A DNA stretch of 64,000 nucleotides from Jannaschia donghaensis. Lineage in GTDB: Bacteria; Pseudomonadota; Alphaproteobacteria; Rhodobacterales; Rhodobacteraceae. This document shows, piece by piece, positions 17,473-26,723 of the stretch. The stretch's first letter is position 1. The number at the start of each line of letters is the position of its first letter. Location: positions 123,415 to 187,414 of the forward strand of contig NZ_CXSU01000012.1 in the NCBI RefSeq assembly GCF_001403795.1, read 5' to 3'. The position numbers and the translations under genes were made by a program. Below the pieces are notes generated by a model, which saw only the letters and a list, made by a program, of their open reading frames with translations, had not been told where the DNA came from and did no database searches.

Positions 17473-18098
17473 GCGACCAGCGTCGCTTCGGTCAGCGATC
17501 GCACTTCGTCTTCGGTCACGCCGTCGGCCAGTTCGACGATCCGCAATCCGCCATCGACGACATCCAGAACGCCCAGGTTGGTGATGATCCGGTCCACCAC
17601 CGCCTGACCGGTCAATGGCAGGGTGCATTCCTTGAGAACCTTGGATTGTCCATGCTTGTTGGCATGGTCCATCACGACGACGACGCGGCCGACACCGGCC
17701 ACCAGATCCATCGCGCCGCCCATCCCCTTGACCAGCTTGCCGGGGATCATCCAGTTCGCCAGATCACCGTTTTCGGCCACTTCCATCGCGCCCAGGATCG
17801 CCATTGCGATCTTGCCGCCCCGGATCATGCCGAAAGACTGCGCGCTGTCGAAATATGCGGTCTGCGGCAATTCGGTGATGGTCTGCTTGCCCGCGTTGAT
17901 CAGATCGGCGTCTTCCTGGCCTTCGATCGGGAAGGGGCCCATGCCCAGCATTCCATTCTCGGATTGCAGCGTGACTTCGATCCCTTCGGGGATGTAGTTC
18001 GACACCAGCGTCGGAATTCCGATGCCCAGGTTCACATACCAGCCGTCCTGAAGTTCCTGCGCGGCTCGCGCGGCCATCTGATTGCGATCCCAGGGCAT
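17469..18098 (-). CDS. scoB: 3-oxoacid CoA-transferase subunit B
   Basis: 209 residues. The segment [12 protein letters not shown] carries the catalytic Glu (residue 47) that forms the glutamyl-CoA intermediate in this family. The glycine-rich [15 protein letters not shown] and the central [19 protein letters not shown] also match subunit B. With subunit A at 19422 it would exchange CoA between succinyl-CoA and 3-oxoacids such as acetoacetate (ketone body or aromatic/amino-acid catabolism). The two subunit genes are normally adjacent; here a LOV sensor gene lies between them on the same strand. Confidence 0.9.
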   Translation of the reverse strand: MPWDRNQMAARAAQELQDGWYVNLGIGIPTLVSNYIPEGIEVTLQSENGMLGMGPFPIEGQEDADLINAGKQTITELPQTAYFDSAQSFGMIRGGKIAMAILGAMEVAENGDLANWMIPGKLVKGMGGAMDLVAGVGRVVVVMDHANKHGQSKVLKECTLPLTGQAVVDRIITNLGVLDVVDGGLRIVELADGVTEDEVRSLTEATLVA

Positions 18099-18174
18099 GT
18101 CTCGTCCTTCATGTGCGCGGCGCGGTCGGCCAGTCGTCGGATCCGTCCTGCGCCAGTTTCAGGTCTGCGTAAAG

Positions 18175-19269
18175 TCAGACGTCGGCGATTCCGGCAGGCA
18201 CGTCGAGCATCACGACCGTACCGGCGGCCCCGCGGACCGGCGTAATCGTCGCATCCAGACCGTCTGTCAGGGTCGAGATCAGGCGTCCCCCGATGGTCGT
18301 CAGATCCGGGAAAGCGGCGTTCGACGGCAGGCCGACGCCATCGTCAGTGACCACCAATCGCAAGCCGCCCGCGGCCAGCCGCGAAATACGAAGCTCCACC
18401 ATGCCCTCGTCCATGCGGTCGAACGCGTGATGAAAGGCGTTGAACAGGACTTCGGACAGCAACAGCGAAATACGGACGGCGGCTTCCAGGTTCACCTCCG
18501 CGCCTTCGATGGCCTGCTGGTAGCGGATGCCGGGGCGACCCTCTTCGGACGCAATGGAGGCCGCAACACGACTGATGAGCCCACCCAGGTCGATGCCGTG
18601 GGAAAGGCGGCCAAGGCTGTCCGACAACGCCATGGATTCGTAGACAAGCTGCATGCATTCCATGCGGCGGGTCATCGCCTCGAATTCGATCGGCTCGCCG
18701 GTCTCGCCGGCCTCCCCAATGCCGCGCAGGACGAAGGACAGGTCTTCCTGCACGCGCGACTGGATCGCCGTCAGTTGCTCGTTGAGTTCTTTATCCTCGA
18801 TCTCATTGGCCGTCAGCGGCTTCTGAATGCCCAGGTAATACATGACGTCGCCGTTGCCATCCATGATCGGTGCGATTACCAGCCGATTGACGAAGGGCCG
18901 TCCGTCGGCGCGGTAATTCTGGATGTCGACGCTGACATCGCGACCGTCGGAAACCGCTTGGCGCAAGGTATCCACGTCCGCTTTCTTGGTCTTGTCGCCC
19001 TGCAGGAACCGGCAATTGCGCCCGATCACCGCCGACCGCGAATAGCCTGTCACCCGCTCGAACGCGGCGTTGACGTAGACGATGGGATTATCTTCGACGC
19101 GCGGGTCGGTCAGCACCATCGCCACCTTGACCCGGCTGAATCCGGCAAGGGCATCCTCCTCGCCCATCACCGCGCTCAGCTTGCGTTTGGGTTGTGCCAC
19201 CTCGCGCAAGAAGCTTCCGGTCCGGCGCGCCTGGGGGGCACCGCTTTTCATATCGTCGTGGTCGTTCAT
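18175..19269 (-). CDS. LOV-domain blue-light sensor with HWE/HisKA_2-type kinase region, H-box degenerate
   Basis: 364 residues. The LOV domain (about 40-150) contains the flavin motif GRNCRFLQ at 83-90, with the photoactive Cys at 86, and a late Gln in LGIQKP (149), so FMN photochemistry should be intact. The C-terminal part resembles HWE/HisKA_2 histidine kinases: a dimerisation-like helix region (155-230), an N-box with Asn277 (LLSEVLFNAFHHAF) and a G-box VTDDGVGLP (307-315). Where the family has HRVKNxL this protein reads SRVQEDL (171-177), so the phospho-acceptor His appears replaced by Ser. It lies between scoA and scoB on the same strand with gaps of 152 and 76 nt. No response regulator gene is adjacent. 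Confidence 0.85.
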   Translation of the reverse strand: MNDHDDMKSGAPQARRTGSFLREVAQPKRKLSAVMGEEDALAGFSRVKVAMVLTDPRVEDNPIVYVNAAFERVTGYSRSAVIGRNCRFLQGDKTKKADVDTLRQAVSDGRDVSVDIQNYRADGRPFVNRLVIAPIMDGNGDVMYYLGIQKPLTANEIEDKELNEQLTAIQSRVQEDLSFVLRGIGEAGETGEPIEFEAMTRRMECMQLVYESMALSDSLGRLSHGIDLGGLISRVAASIASEEGRPGIRYQQAIEGAEVNLEAAVRISLLLSEVLFNAFHHAFDRMDEGMVELRISRLAAGGLRLVVTDDGVGLPSNAAFPDLTTIGGRLISTLTDGLDATITPVRGAAGTVVMLDVPAGIADV

Positions 19270-19421
19270 CAGGTCGTTCCTCCTGCGATACGGCCCGTCC
19301 GACGATGGGGGTACCCCATATATCCGTCGGTCATTTCCCCCGGATCCCGATCCGGCGGGGGGCGTCGATAATTTTTTCCGCCGGATTGTCCCGACGAACC
19401 GTCCGGTCGTGGCGCGTCGCG

Positions 19422-20135
19422 TCAGGCGGCGCGCGTCGTTCGCTGTTCGATCCGTTTTTCGTGTGCGCCCTCGATCAGGCGCGTCACGTAAATGCCCGGC
19501 AGGTGGATACCGTCCGGGTCCAGCGATCCCGTCGGGACGATCTCCTCGACCTCCGCGATGCAGATCTTACCGCACATCGCGGCCGGCGGGTTGAAGTTGC
19601 GTGCAGTCTTCCGAAACACGAGGTTGCCCGTCGCATCCGCCTTCCACGCCTTCACGATGGACAGGTCGGCGAAGATGCCTTCCTCCAGGATGTAGGTTTC
19701 GGCCGCGCCGTCCGGCCCGGTGGGGAAATCCTTGTGTTCCTTGCCGTCGGCGATGACCGTGCCCACTCCCGTCTTGGTATAGAAGCCCGGAATACCGCAG
19801 CCGCCCGCCCGCATCCGTTCGGCCAGGGTGCCTTGCGGATTGAACTCCAGCTCCAACTCGCCGGACAGATACTGCCGCATGAATTCCGCGTTCTCGCCGA
19901 CGTAGGAGGAGATCATCTTCTTGACCTGACGTGACTGCAGCAAGATGCCGATACCGAAGTCATCGACGCCGGCATTGTTGGACGCGAAGATCAGATCTTT
20001 CGTTCCCGCATCCTTGATCGCCTGAAGCAGAAGTTCGGGAATTCCGCAAAGGCCGAAGCCGCCCGCAGCGATCATCATCCCGTCATGAAGAACACCGTCG
20101 AGCGCATCTGCCGCCGATCCATATATTTTCTTCAT
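19422..20135 (-). CDS. scoA: 3-oxoacid CoA-transferase subunit A
   Basis: 237 residues from the ATG at 20135 (MKKIYGSAADAL); the frame extends a few codons upstream but MKKIYG is the family start. The motif MIAAGGFGLCGIPELLL and the segment FASNNAGVDDFGIG are diagnostic of subunit A. It pairs with subunit B at 17469-18098. The gene carries no catalytic Glu of its own; subunit B supplies it. The separation of the subunit genes by 1.3 kb holding a light sensor is unusual. Confidence 0.9.
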   Translation of the reverse strand: MKKIYGSAADALDGVLHDGMMIAAGGFGLCGIPELLLQAIKDAGTKDLIFASNNAGVDDFGIGILLQSRQVKKMISSYVGENAEFMRQYLSGELELEFNPQGTLAERMRAGGCGIPGFYTKTGVGTVIADGKEHKDFPTGPDGAAETYILEEGIFADLSIVKAWKADATGNLVFRKTARNFNPPAAMCGKICIAEVEEIVPTGSLDPDGIHLPGIYVTRLIEGAHEKRIEQRTTRAA

Positions 20136-20278
20136 GTGTCCCCCCGGCATGCAACTGTACACGAACGCTACCCGCCTGTTTCCCGTATTTCAATCGCTTA
20201 GGTCCGGCGATGTCGCAAACGTCGCGGGGGTGCCGGGCCATCGTCCGCAGCCGTAAAATTCAGGCCCCGCCCTGCGAC

Positions 20279-20304
20279 AAAAAAGGGGCGACCGAAGCCG
20301 CCCC
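20279..20304 (-). terminator. Intrinsic terminator of glyA
   Basis: Minus strand stem GGGGCGGC / GTCGCCCC (one G-U pair) with TTCG loop, followed by six T residues (complement of A 20279-20284). It lies 32 nt past the glyA stop. It separates glyA from scoA. Confidence 0.92.
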
Positions 20305-20335
20305 GCATTATTCGCCGATCCGTCCCGATGGGCTG

Positions 20336-21631
20336 TCAGAGGTCGGGATAGATCGGAAAGCGACCGCACAGGTCCTGCACCTTGGCGCGCACCGATGCCT
20401 CGACCTCAGCGTTACCCTCTATCCCGTTCGCGGCCAGCCCGTCCACGACCTCCACGATCAAATCCGCGATCAGCCGGAACTCCGGCTCCGCAAAGCCGCG
20501 TGTCGTGCCGGCCGGGGTGCCCAGGCGGATGCCGCTCGTCACCATCGGCTTCTCGTCGTCGAAGGGAATGCCGTTTTTGTTACAGGTGATATGCGCCCGT
20601 CCCAGCGCCGCTTCGGTCGCGTTGCCCTTCACGCCCTTGGGGCGCAGGTCCACCAGCATCAGATGCGTGTCGGTTCCCCCGGTCACGATATCGAGGCCAC
20701 CCTTCATCAACTGATCAGCCAGCGCCTGGGCGTTCTTGATCACTTGCGTCTGATAATCCTTGAAACCCGGACGCAGCGCCTCGCCGAAGGCGACGGCCTT
20801 CGCGGCGATCACATGCATCAGCGGGCCACCCTGGATGCCGGGGAAAATCGCGGAATTCACCTTTTTCGCAATGGCCTCGTCATCGGTCAGGATCATGCCG
20901 CCGCGCGGACCGCGCAGCGTCTTGTGCGTGGTTGTGGTCGCCACATGGGCATGGGGAAAGGGGCTTGGATAATGCCCGGAGGCGACCAGTCCCGCGAAAT
21001 GCGCCATGTCCACCAGCAGGACCGCCCCGACCGAATCGGCGATCTGCCGCATCCGGGCGAAATCGATGACGCGCGGAATGGCCGATCCCCCGGCGATGAT
21101 CATCTTGGGCGAATGTTCGGTCGCAAGGGCCTGAACCTCGTCGTAATCCAGCAGAAGGTCGTCCTTGCGCACGCCGTACTGCACCGCATTGAACCATTTT
21201 CCCGATTGATTTGGCTTGGCCCCATGGGTCAGGTGCCCGCCGGCATCCAGGCTCATCCCAAGGATGGTGTCGCCTGGCTGCAGCAACGCGGTGAAAACAC
21301 CCTGGTTCGCCTGGCTGCCGGAATTGGGCTGAACGTTGGCGAAGCCGCAACCGAACAGCTGCTTGGCGCGGTCAATGGCCAGGTTCTCGGCGATGTCGAC
21401 ATACTGGCAGCCGCCGTAGTAGCGGCGGCCGGGGTAACCTTCGGCGTATTTATTGGTCATCACGCCGCCCTGCGCCTCCATTACGGCGCGGCTGACGATG
21501 TTCTCGGATGCGATCAGTTCGATCTCGTCGCGCTGACGGCCCAATTCCAGATGTGTCGCCTCGGCGATTTCGGGATCGGTATCCGCAAGCGATGCGGAGA
21601 AGAAGTTCGGGTCGCGGTGGGGGGCGTTCAT
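20336..21631 (-). CDS. glyA: Serine hydroxymethyltransferase
   Basis: 431 residues from the ATG at 21631 ([11 protein letters not shown]). PLP enzyme that interconverts serine and glycine with tetrahydrofolate, supplying one-carbon units. Visible blocks are [19 protein letters not shown] near the start, [16 protein letters not shown], the lysine-containing [14 protein letters not shown] (PLP Schiff-base lysine), and [12 protein letters not shown]-like [14 protein letters not shown]. Length is normal. Divergent from nadK with 151 nt between the starts; a strong terminator follows the stop. Confidence 0.97.
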   Translation of the reverse strand: MNAPHRDPNFFSASLADTDPEIAEATHLELGRQRDEIELIASENIVSRAVMEAQGGVMTNKYAEGYPGRRYYGGCQYVDIAENLAIDRAKQLFGCGFANVQPNSGSQANQGVFTALLQPGDTILGMSLDAGGHLTHGAKPNQSGKWFNAVQYGVRKDDLLLDYDEVQALATEHSPKMIIAGGSAIPRVIDFARMRQIADSVGAVLLVDMAHFAGLVASGHYPSPFPHAHVATTTTHKTLRGPRGGMILTDDEAIAKKVNSAIFPGIQGGPLMHVIAAKAVAFGEALRPGFKDYQTQVIKNAQALADQLMKGGLDIVTGGTDTHLMLVDLRPKGVKGNATEAALGRAHITCNKNGIPFDDEKPMVTSGIRLGTPAGTTRGFAEPEFRLIADLIVEVVDGLAANGIEGNAEVEASVRAKVQDLCGRFPIYPDL

Positions 21632-21782
21632 GGCACGTCTCCGGCGTTTGGGGCTGGTTGCGGGCGTCATACCCCTGTCGCGAGCACGATGAAAGCGGCC
21701 AAAGCGGCGCAGGAGCTTTCGGCCGCGACCTTGTGTTTCCGGGTCCGTCGCGCCAACCCTTTTCGCAATCCCGAGGAAACCC

Positions 21783-22550
21783 ATGCCCCGCGTCCAGAAC
21801 ATCGCCTTTCTCGCCTCCGACACATCCGAGGCCCGGACCGCCCTCGATCGCCTGACAGATCGTTACGGGAACGTTCCGGTGGCCGAGGCACGGATCATCG
21901 TGGCGCTGGGCGGCGACGGCTTCATGCTGGAGACGTTGCACGCCACGATGGACATCGACGCGCCCGTCTATGGCATGAACCGCGGCACCGTCGGATTTCT
22001 GATGAACGACTACCGGGAGACCGGGCTGACGGGTCGTCTGGACCGCGCCGAGGAAGCCGTGATCAACCCGCTGCGCATGGTCGCCACCCGCGCGAACGGC
22101 GACACGGTGGAGGCGCTGGCGATCAACGAGGTGTCCGTTCTGCGCGCCGGGCCACAGGCGGCAAGACTGCGCATTTCCGTCGATGGCAAGGTGCGGATGG
22201 AGGAGCTGGTCTGCGACGGGGCGCTGGTCTCGACGCCGGCGGGGTCGACGGCCTACAATTATTCCGCACACGGGCCGATCCTGCCGATCGGGTCGGGCGT
22301 CCTGGCGCTTACGGCGATGTCGGCTTTTCGACCCCGGCGCTGGCGCGGGGCCCTGTTGCCGCAGGTGGCCAAGGTGCGGCTGGACGTGTTGCACCCGGAG
22401 AAGCGGCCCATGATGGCCGAAGCCGACGGCAACTCCGTCCGCGATGTGGTCGCCGTCGAGATCGAGAGCGACAGCACCGTTGCGCACCGGCTGCTCTTCG
22501 ATCCGGGTCACGGGCTGGAGGAGCGTCTGCTGCGGGAACAGTTCACCTGA
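21783..22550 (+). CDS. nadK: NAD kinase
   Basis: 255 residues, a typical short bacterial NadK. It has the GGDG motif at 43-46 (catalytic Asp), NEVSVLR (about 118-124) and [17 protein letters not shown] (about 148-164) for NAD binding, all conserved. The enzyme makes NADP from NAD with ATP or polyphosphate in the cytosol. ATG at 21783 follows a GAGG-rich site (CCCGAGGAAACCC). It is divergent from glyA. Confidence 0.95.
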   Translation: MPRVQNIAFLASDTSEARTALDRLTDRYGNVPVAEARIIVALGGDGFMLETLHATMDIDAPVYGMNRGTVGFLMNDYRETGLTGRLDRAEEAVINPLRMVATRANGDTVEALAINEVSVLRAGPQAARLRISVDGKVRMEELVCDGALVSTPAGSTAYNYSAHGPILPIGSGVLALTAMSAFRPRRWRGALLPQVAKVRLDVLHPEKRPMMAEADGNSVRDVVAVEIESDSTVAHRLLFDPGHGLEERLLREQFT

Positions 22551-22615
22551 GACGGCGATGCCGACGGACTTCGCTTCAACCTGTCGTAAGCACCCCTGCG
22601 ACCAAGACTGCCGTC

Positions 22616-23284
22616 ATGTCGCCACCCGCGTCGAAAGTCTCCGAAGATCCGCTGCGGGCCCTCGATGAAGGCACCGTCACACCTGCAGCATTGCGGGCCA
22701 TCGCCACCCTGCCCAAAGGTCTGCTATCGCGGGGTGCCCATGTCTGTCTGTTCGTTGGCGGCGTCTTTCTGGCCCGCGACACGACCTCGCGAAGGCGCAG
22801 TATGAACGGGCTGTTCCGCGCTTTGATTTTCGCAGGCGTGTTGCGGGACTTTTATCACGCAAAACGGATGCCGCCGGGCCGACGGATCCATCCGGCGGGG
22901 GTGGGTATCCTCGACACGGTGCAGATGGATCGGCGCGGCCTCGTTCCGGCCGGCGATACCTTCGTCGCGACGGGGCAGGCGGTGTCGGATACCGTTACAT
23001 GGGGCCAATCCCCTGACATCGATCGCTTTGCCGAAATCATCAACGAGGCTTTCGAAAATCTGCTTCCGGTACTGACCGCCGTCATGGAACGGCAACAGGC
23101 GGTCGTCACTGCGCTTCGGGCCAGAAAAGAGGCTTTGGCCGAACGGGCGCGCATCGGCAGCTCGGGTGGATCCTTCCTGGTCATCGCGGCGGAGATCACG
23201 AACCTTGCCGGTCAGGTGGACGTCGGTGGTCAGGAAATATTGGGCCGGATCGAGGATATCGTCGTCAGCTCTCGCGCAATCTGA
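22616..23284 (+). CDS. Uncharacterised protein with a chemoreceptor-like C-terminal tail
   Basis: 222 residues from the ATG at 22616; no named family recognised. The first ~80 residues include a hydrophobic patch (LSRGAHVCLFVGGVFLA) and a basic stretch. The C-terminal segment GGSFLVIAAEITNLAGQVDVGGQEILGRIEDIV (about 184-217) resembles the methyl-accepting chemotaxis protein signalling tip and its following helix (consensus GFAVVAxEVxxLAxxS...EIxxxIxxI). There is no HAMP or sensor domain, so it could be a cytoplasmic orphan receptor-like or adaptor protein. It lies 65 nt after nadK and 94 nt before metG. Confidence 0.55.
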   Translation: MSPPASKVSEDPLRALDEGTVTPAALRAIATLPKGLLSRGAHVCLFVGGVFLARDTTSRRRSMNGLFRALIFAGVLRDFYHAKRMPPGRRIHPAGVGILDTVQMDRRGLVPAGDTFVATGQAVSDTVTWGQSPDIDRFAEIINEAFENLLPVLTAVMERQQAVVTALRARKEALAERARIGSSGGSFLVIAAEITNLAGQVDVGGQEILGRIEDIVVSSRAI

Positions 23285-23377
23285 ACTTGGGTCTTAGGTC
23301 GACGCGCACCGTCCCGCCGCTGGCACTTCGCCATTTCGCGCGCTACAGCGGCCATGACGCAAACCGACAGGGTCCCC

Positions 23378-25093
23378 ATGGCGCGCACGCTCATCACCTC
23401 CGCAATTCCCTACATCAATGGCATCAAGCATCTGGGCAATCTGGTCGGCTCGCAACTGCCGGCCGATCTCTATGCGCGTTATTGCCGTGCGCGGGGCCAT
23501 GAGGTGATGTTTATCTGCGCGACCGACGAACACGGCACTCCGGCCGAACTGGCGGCGGCAAAGGCGGGCAAGCCGGTCGCGGATTACTGCGCCGAGATGT
23601 GGCAGGTGCAGCGGGACCTCGCCGACGGGTTCCGCCTGTCGTTCGACCATTTCGGGCGCTCGAGCAGCCCGCAGAACCACGCGCTGACGCAGCATTTCGC
23701 GGGCAAGCTGGACGCGGCCGGCCTGATCGACGAACGGACGTCGAAGCAGGTCTATTCGAACGCCGATGGGCGGTTCCTGCCCGACCGCTACATCGAGGGA
23801 ACCTGTCCCAACTGCGGTTTCGCGGATGCGCGCGGCGATCAATGCGACAATTGCACCAAACAGCTGGATCCAACCGACTTGATCGAACCGCGATCCGTGA
23901 TTTCGGGCTCCACCGACCTCGAGGTGCGTGAAACCAAGCATCTGTTTTTGCGCCAATCGCTTCTGAAGGATCGGTTGGACGCCTGGATCGACAGTCAGGA
24001 TGGCTGGCCGGTGCTGACCACGTCGATCGCCAAGAAATGGCTGCACGACGGCGACGGCCTGCAGGACCGAGGGATCACCCGTGACCTGGACTGGGGCATC
24101 CCGGTCCGGAAAGGCGACGCGCCGTGGCCGGGGATGGAGGGCAAGGTCTTCTATGTCTGGTTCGACGCTCCCATCGAATACATCGCCGCGACCCACGAAT
24201 GGGCCGATGCACAGGGTGCCGATGCCGACTGGCAGCGGTGGTGGCGTACCGACAAGGGTGCGGAGAACGTCAACTACGTGCAGTTCATGGGCAAGGACAA
24301 TGTGCCGTTCCACACCTTGTCCTTCCCGGCGACCCTGCTCGGGTCGGGGGAGCCTTGGAAGACAGTCGACTACCTCAAGTCCCTGAACTACCTCAACTAC
24401 GATGGCGGACAGTTCAGCACGTCGCGGGGGCGCGGCGTCTTCATGGATCAGGCGCTGTCGCTGTTGCCGGCGGACTACTGGCGCTGGTGGCTGCTGTCCC
24501 ATGCGCCCGAAAGCAGCGATACCGAATTCACCTGGGAGACGTTCCAGACCGACGTGAACAAGGACCTGGCCGACGTGCTGGGCAACTTCGTCAGTCGCGT
24601 CACGAAATTCTGCCGCTCGAAGTTCGGGGAAGAGGTGCCGGCGGGCGGAACCTGGGGCGCGTCGGAGACGGCGTTGATCGAAACGCTCGGCACTCGGTTG
24701 AAGGCGTATCAGGGTTTCATGGACGGTATCGAGATTCGCAAGGCCGCCGCCGAATTGCGCGCCATCTGGGTCGCAGGTAACGAATATCTGCAGGACGCCG
24801 CGCCGTGGGCCACGTTCAAGACCGACCCGGAACGGGCCGCTGCCCAGATCCGCATGGCTCTGAATCTGATCCGATTCTACGCCGTTCTCTCGCGGCCCTT
24901 TATCCCGGATGCCGCGACCGCAATGCTCGACGGTATGCAGGCCGATGACGACGCTTGGCCGGACGACGTCAAGACCGCGTTGGAGGCGCTGCAGCCGGGC
25001 CATGTCTTCACCGTGCCCGAGGTTCTGTTCGCCAAAATCACCGACGAGCAGCGCCTGGAATGGGCGGAGCGATTCGCCGGACAGCGCGCTTGA
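23378..25093 (+). CDS. metG: Methionyl-tRNA synthetase
   Basis: 571 residues from the ATG at 23378 ([15 protein letters not shown]); an ATG at 23354 would add eight unconserved residues. Class I signature HLGN in [10 protein letters not shown] (residues ~15-23), the Zn knuckle with four Cys in [17 protein letters not shown], and the KMSKS-equivalent loop [13 protein letters not shown] (the family FSTS form). Charges tRNA-Met in the cytosol. It has no C-terminal tRNA-binding appendix, as usual for alphaproteobacterial MetG. Confidence 0.97.
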   Translation: MARTLITSAIPYINGIKHLGNLVGSQLPADLYARYCRARGHEVMFICATDEHGTPAELAAAKAGKPVADYCAEMWQVQRDLADGFRLSFDHFGRSSSPQNHALTQHFAGKLDAAGLIDERTSKQVYSNADGRFLPDRYIEGTCPNCGFADARGDQCDNCTKQLDPTDLIEPRSVISGSTDLEVRETKHLFLRQSLLKDRLDAWIDSQDGWPVLTTSIAKKWLHDGDGLQDRGITRDLDWGIPVRKGDAPWPGMEGKVFYVWFDAPIEYIAATHEWADAQGADADWQRWWRTDKGAENVNYVQFMGKDNVPFHTLSFPATLLGSGEPWKTVDYLKSLNYLNYDGGQFSTSRGRGVFMDQALSLLPADYWRWWLLSHAPESSDTEFTWETFQTDVNKDLADVLGNFVSRVTKFCRSKFGEEVPAGGTWGASETALIETLGTRLKAYQGFMDGIEIRKAAAELRAIWVAGNEYLQDAAPWATFKTDPERAAAQIRMALNLIRFYAVLSRPFIPDAATAMLDGMQADDDAWPDDVKTALEALQPGHVFTVPEVLFAKITDEQRLEWAERFAGQRA

Positions 25094-25253
25094 GCGAAGG
25101 GGCGGCGCGCCGGTTCAGACGCTGATTGTTGACCGAAACGGACCAGTGCCGCCGCTGCTTGGAAACTGGTTCGCGAAATAAAAGCGCAAGCTTTAATTTC
25201 TTGTAAGTGCGGCGAAAGTGTGGCCTCCGTTTGGGATATAAACGGGGGTTTCC

Positions 25254-26081
25254 ATGGGTTTGTTTGCATTTTTCGGTCTGCTGCTTGTCGGCGGCCTCAC
25301 CCTTTCTCTTTTCGACGACGACGATTCCGACTCGGCCGAAACCGAGGGATCCACATCCTTGGAAGACGAGTTCAACGGTCAGATCGAAACCGGAAGCAGC
25401 GGTGACGACATTCTTGCCGGGGGACCCCGCGACGATTTTCTGTCGGGCGATGCCGGCAATGACATCCTTCGCGGTTTCCTTGGCAACGACCTTCTGGTGG
25501 GCGGCGCGGACGACGACACGCTTTTTGGTGCTGACGGGGACGATACGCTGGACGGCGGACAGGGCGATGATGTTCTGCAGGGCCAGGACGGTCGTGATCT
25601 GCTTTTGGGCGACAGCGGCGACGACCTGCTTCTGGGCGGCAACGACGCCGACCTTCTGTTCGGCGAAAACGGGCAGGACACACTGCGCGGCGGGACCGGA
25701 AATGACATTCTGATCGGGATCGAGTCGAACGCAGGCGTCGCCGACGACAGCGTGGAAAATGCGGGTGATACTCTGGACGGCGGCTTCGGCAACGATCTGA
25801 TCCTGGTCGGCTCGCAGGACGTGGCGACAGGTGGGGCCGGGGCGGATACCTTCACCTTCGGCACCTACATCGAAGCGGGTCGCAGTGCGACGATCACCGA
25901 CTTCGACCCCGATGAGGATGTACTGGAGGTTCAATACGTGCCCGATCTGCAGGCTGTGCCTGTCATCTCTTTGATGGAAGAGGACGAAGACACGCTGGTG
26001 GCGCTTGACGGAGTCGAGGTCATGCGCATCGAAGGCATTACCGGAATCGACCCCGCGACGATCCGCCTGACCGCGATCTGA
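25254..26081 (+). CDS. RTX-type calcium-binding repeat protein with N-terminal membrane anchor
   Basis: 275 residues. A hydrophobic N terminus (FAFFGLLLVGGLTLSLF) is followed by an Asp-rich linker and about eight nonapeptide repeats of the GGxGxDxLx type (residues ~50-155, e.g. GADGDDTLDGG), which form a parallel beta-roll binding Ca2+. The C-terminal ~120 residues hold a TFTFGTYIEAG block as in hemolysin-type proteins. It lacks a toxin or enzyme domain and a classic type I secretion tail, and it carries its own anchor, so it may stay cell-attached. A good GGGGG ribosome site precedes the ATG. Confidence 0.82.
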   Translation: MGLFAFFGLLLVGGLTLSLFDDDDSDSAETEGSTSLEDEFNGQIETGSSGDDILAGGPRDDFLSGDAGNDILRGFLGNDLLVGGADDDTLFGADGDDTLDGGQGDDVLQGQDGRDLLLGDSGDDLLLGGNDADLLFGENGQDTLRGGTGNDILIGIESNAGVADDSVENAGDTLDGGFGNDLILVGSQDVATGGAGADTFTFGTYIEAGRSATITDFDPDEDVLEVQYVPDLQAVPVISLMEEDEDTLVALDGVEVMRIEGITGIDPATIRLTAI

Positions 26082-26142
26082 TCACGCAGGGGAACCGGCA
26101 GCCGAACGGGAACGTTGTGGGAACATCCAGACAGGAGTTCCC

Positions 26143-26367
26143 ATGACCGACCCGATCAGCAACACCCCCAAACAGGACGTCCCCGGCAATGCCGTCAAGG
26201 ATCCGGACGATTGGACCACGGGCGACGAAAGCATGACCGGCGCGCAGGCCAGCTATCTGAAGACGCTGTCCGAAGAAGCCGGAGAGATCTTCGATCCCAA
26301 GCTGTCCAAGGCCGACGCCTCCAAGCGTATCGACGAATTGCAATCGAAGACGGGTCGCGGCGACTGA
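26143..26367 (+). CDS. DUF3072 protein
   Basis: 74 residues matching the small DUF3072 family by the blocks DPDDWTTGDESMTGAQASYLKTL and KADASKRIDELQ. It is soluble, acidic and helical, with no catalytic motif. Family function is unknown. A GAG ribosome site lies close to the ATG (CAGGAGTTCCCATG). It lies 61 nt after the RTX gene. Confidence 0.8.
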   Translation: MTDPISNTPKQDVPGNAVKDPDDWTTGDESMTGAQASYLKTLSEEAGEIFDPKLSKADASKRIDELQSKTGRGD

Positions 26368-26462
26368 TCGCGCCCTGGTTTTTCTGACCAAGTCTTTACG
26401 GCGCGGCCAGAAAGCCGATTTCGCTGCGGTATTGAAGAGACATACGATCGGCAGATCTCAAT

Positions 26463-26488
26463 GGCCTGTCAGTCAGACCTGACAGGCC
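26463..26488. repeat. Perfect 10-bp inverted repeat, hairpin or operator
   Basis: GGCCTGTCAG (26463-26472) and CTGACAGGCC (26479-26488) are exact reverse complements with a 6-nt loop. There is no T-run on either side, so it is not a standard intrinsic terminator. It may be an operator or a transcript stabiliser upstream of the hsp20 promoter. Confidence 0.6.
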
Positions 26489-26590
26489 GATCCGGGGTGG
26501 CACCTTGGACATCCGCCGATCGCGGCGCACCCACCCCGTACATCGCGCATGATCCTTACGAATGAAACGAAAACAGCCGTTCGGGACCCC

Positions 26591-26621
26591 CTTGAACGCT
26601 GATTTCGGCGTTCCCAAATAT
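26591..26621 (+). promoter_or_regulatory. Candidate RpoH (sigma32) promoter of hsp20
   Basis: CTTGAA at 26591-26596 is the exact -35 consensus for heat-shock sigma factor, and CCCAAATAT at 26613-26621 follows after 16 nt, close to the alphaproteobacterial -10 form CCCAT-T. Transcription would start about 95 nt before the hsp20 ATG. The match to a heat-shock gene supports the call. Confidence 0.7.
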
Positions 26622-26723
26622 CTGTTGTCGGACGCCGGAATCGGGTTCGACAGACCGAGAGGCCCCTGTCCGATGTCGGAGGGGGCGACATGCAAACCGT
26701 ATCGCTTTCAAAAGGATGCACCC

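Larger units (their letters stand above)
26368..26723. other. 356-nt intergenic region with inverted repeat and heat-shock promoter
   Basis: No gene was found. The region holds a perfect 10-bp inverted repeat with 6-nt loop at 26463-26488 and a sigma32-like promoter at 26591-26621, followed by a leader of about 95 nt before hsp20. A weak TCGCT near 26702 just before the ribosome site might mask it, but a ROSE thermometer fold could not be established by eye. Confidence 0.55.

Noticed and set aside
20210-23284. Very long open frame (about 1,000 codons) on the + strand
   Set aside because: It runs antisense through glyA and in a wrong frame through nadK, both clearly real; only its last part coincides with the gene called at 22616.
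25400-25700. Repeated GGCGGCGAC-type units, possible repeat array
   Set aside because: They encode RTX nonapeptides in frame and have no spacer structure, so not CRISPR or a mobile repeat.
26690-26723. ROSE-type RNA thermometer in the hsp20 leader
   Set aside because: A TCGCT lies near the ribosome site, but a convincing conserved stem could not be drawn; kept only as a test proposal.
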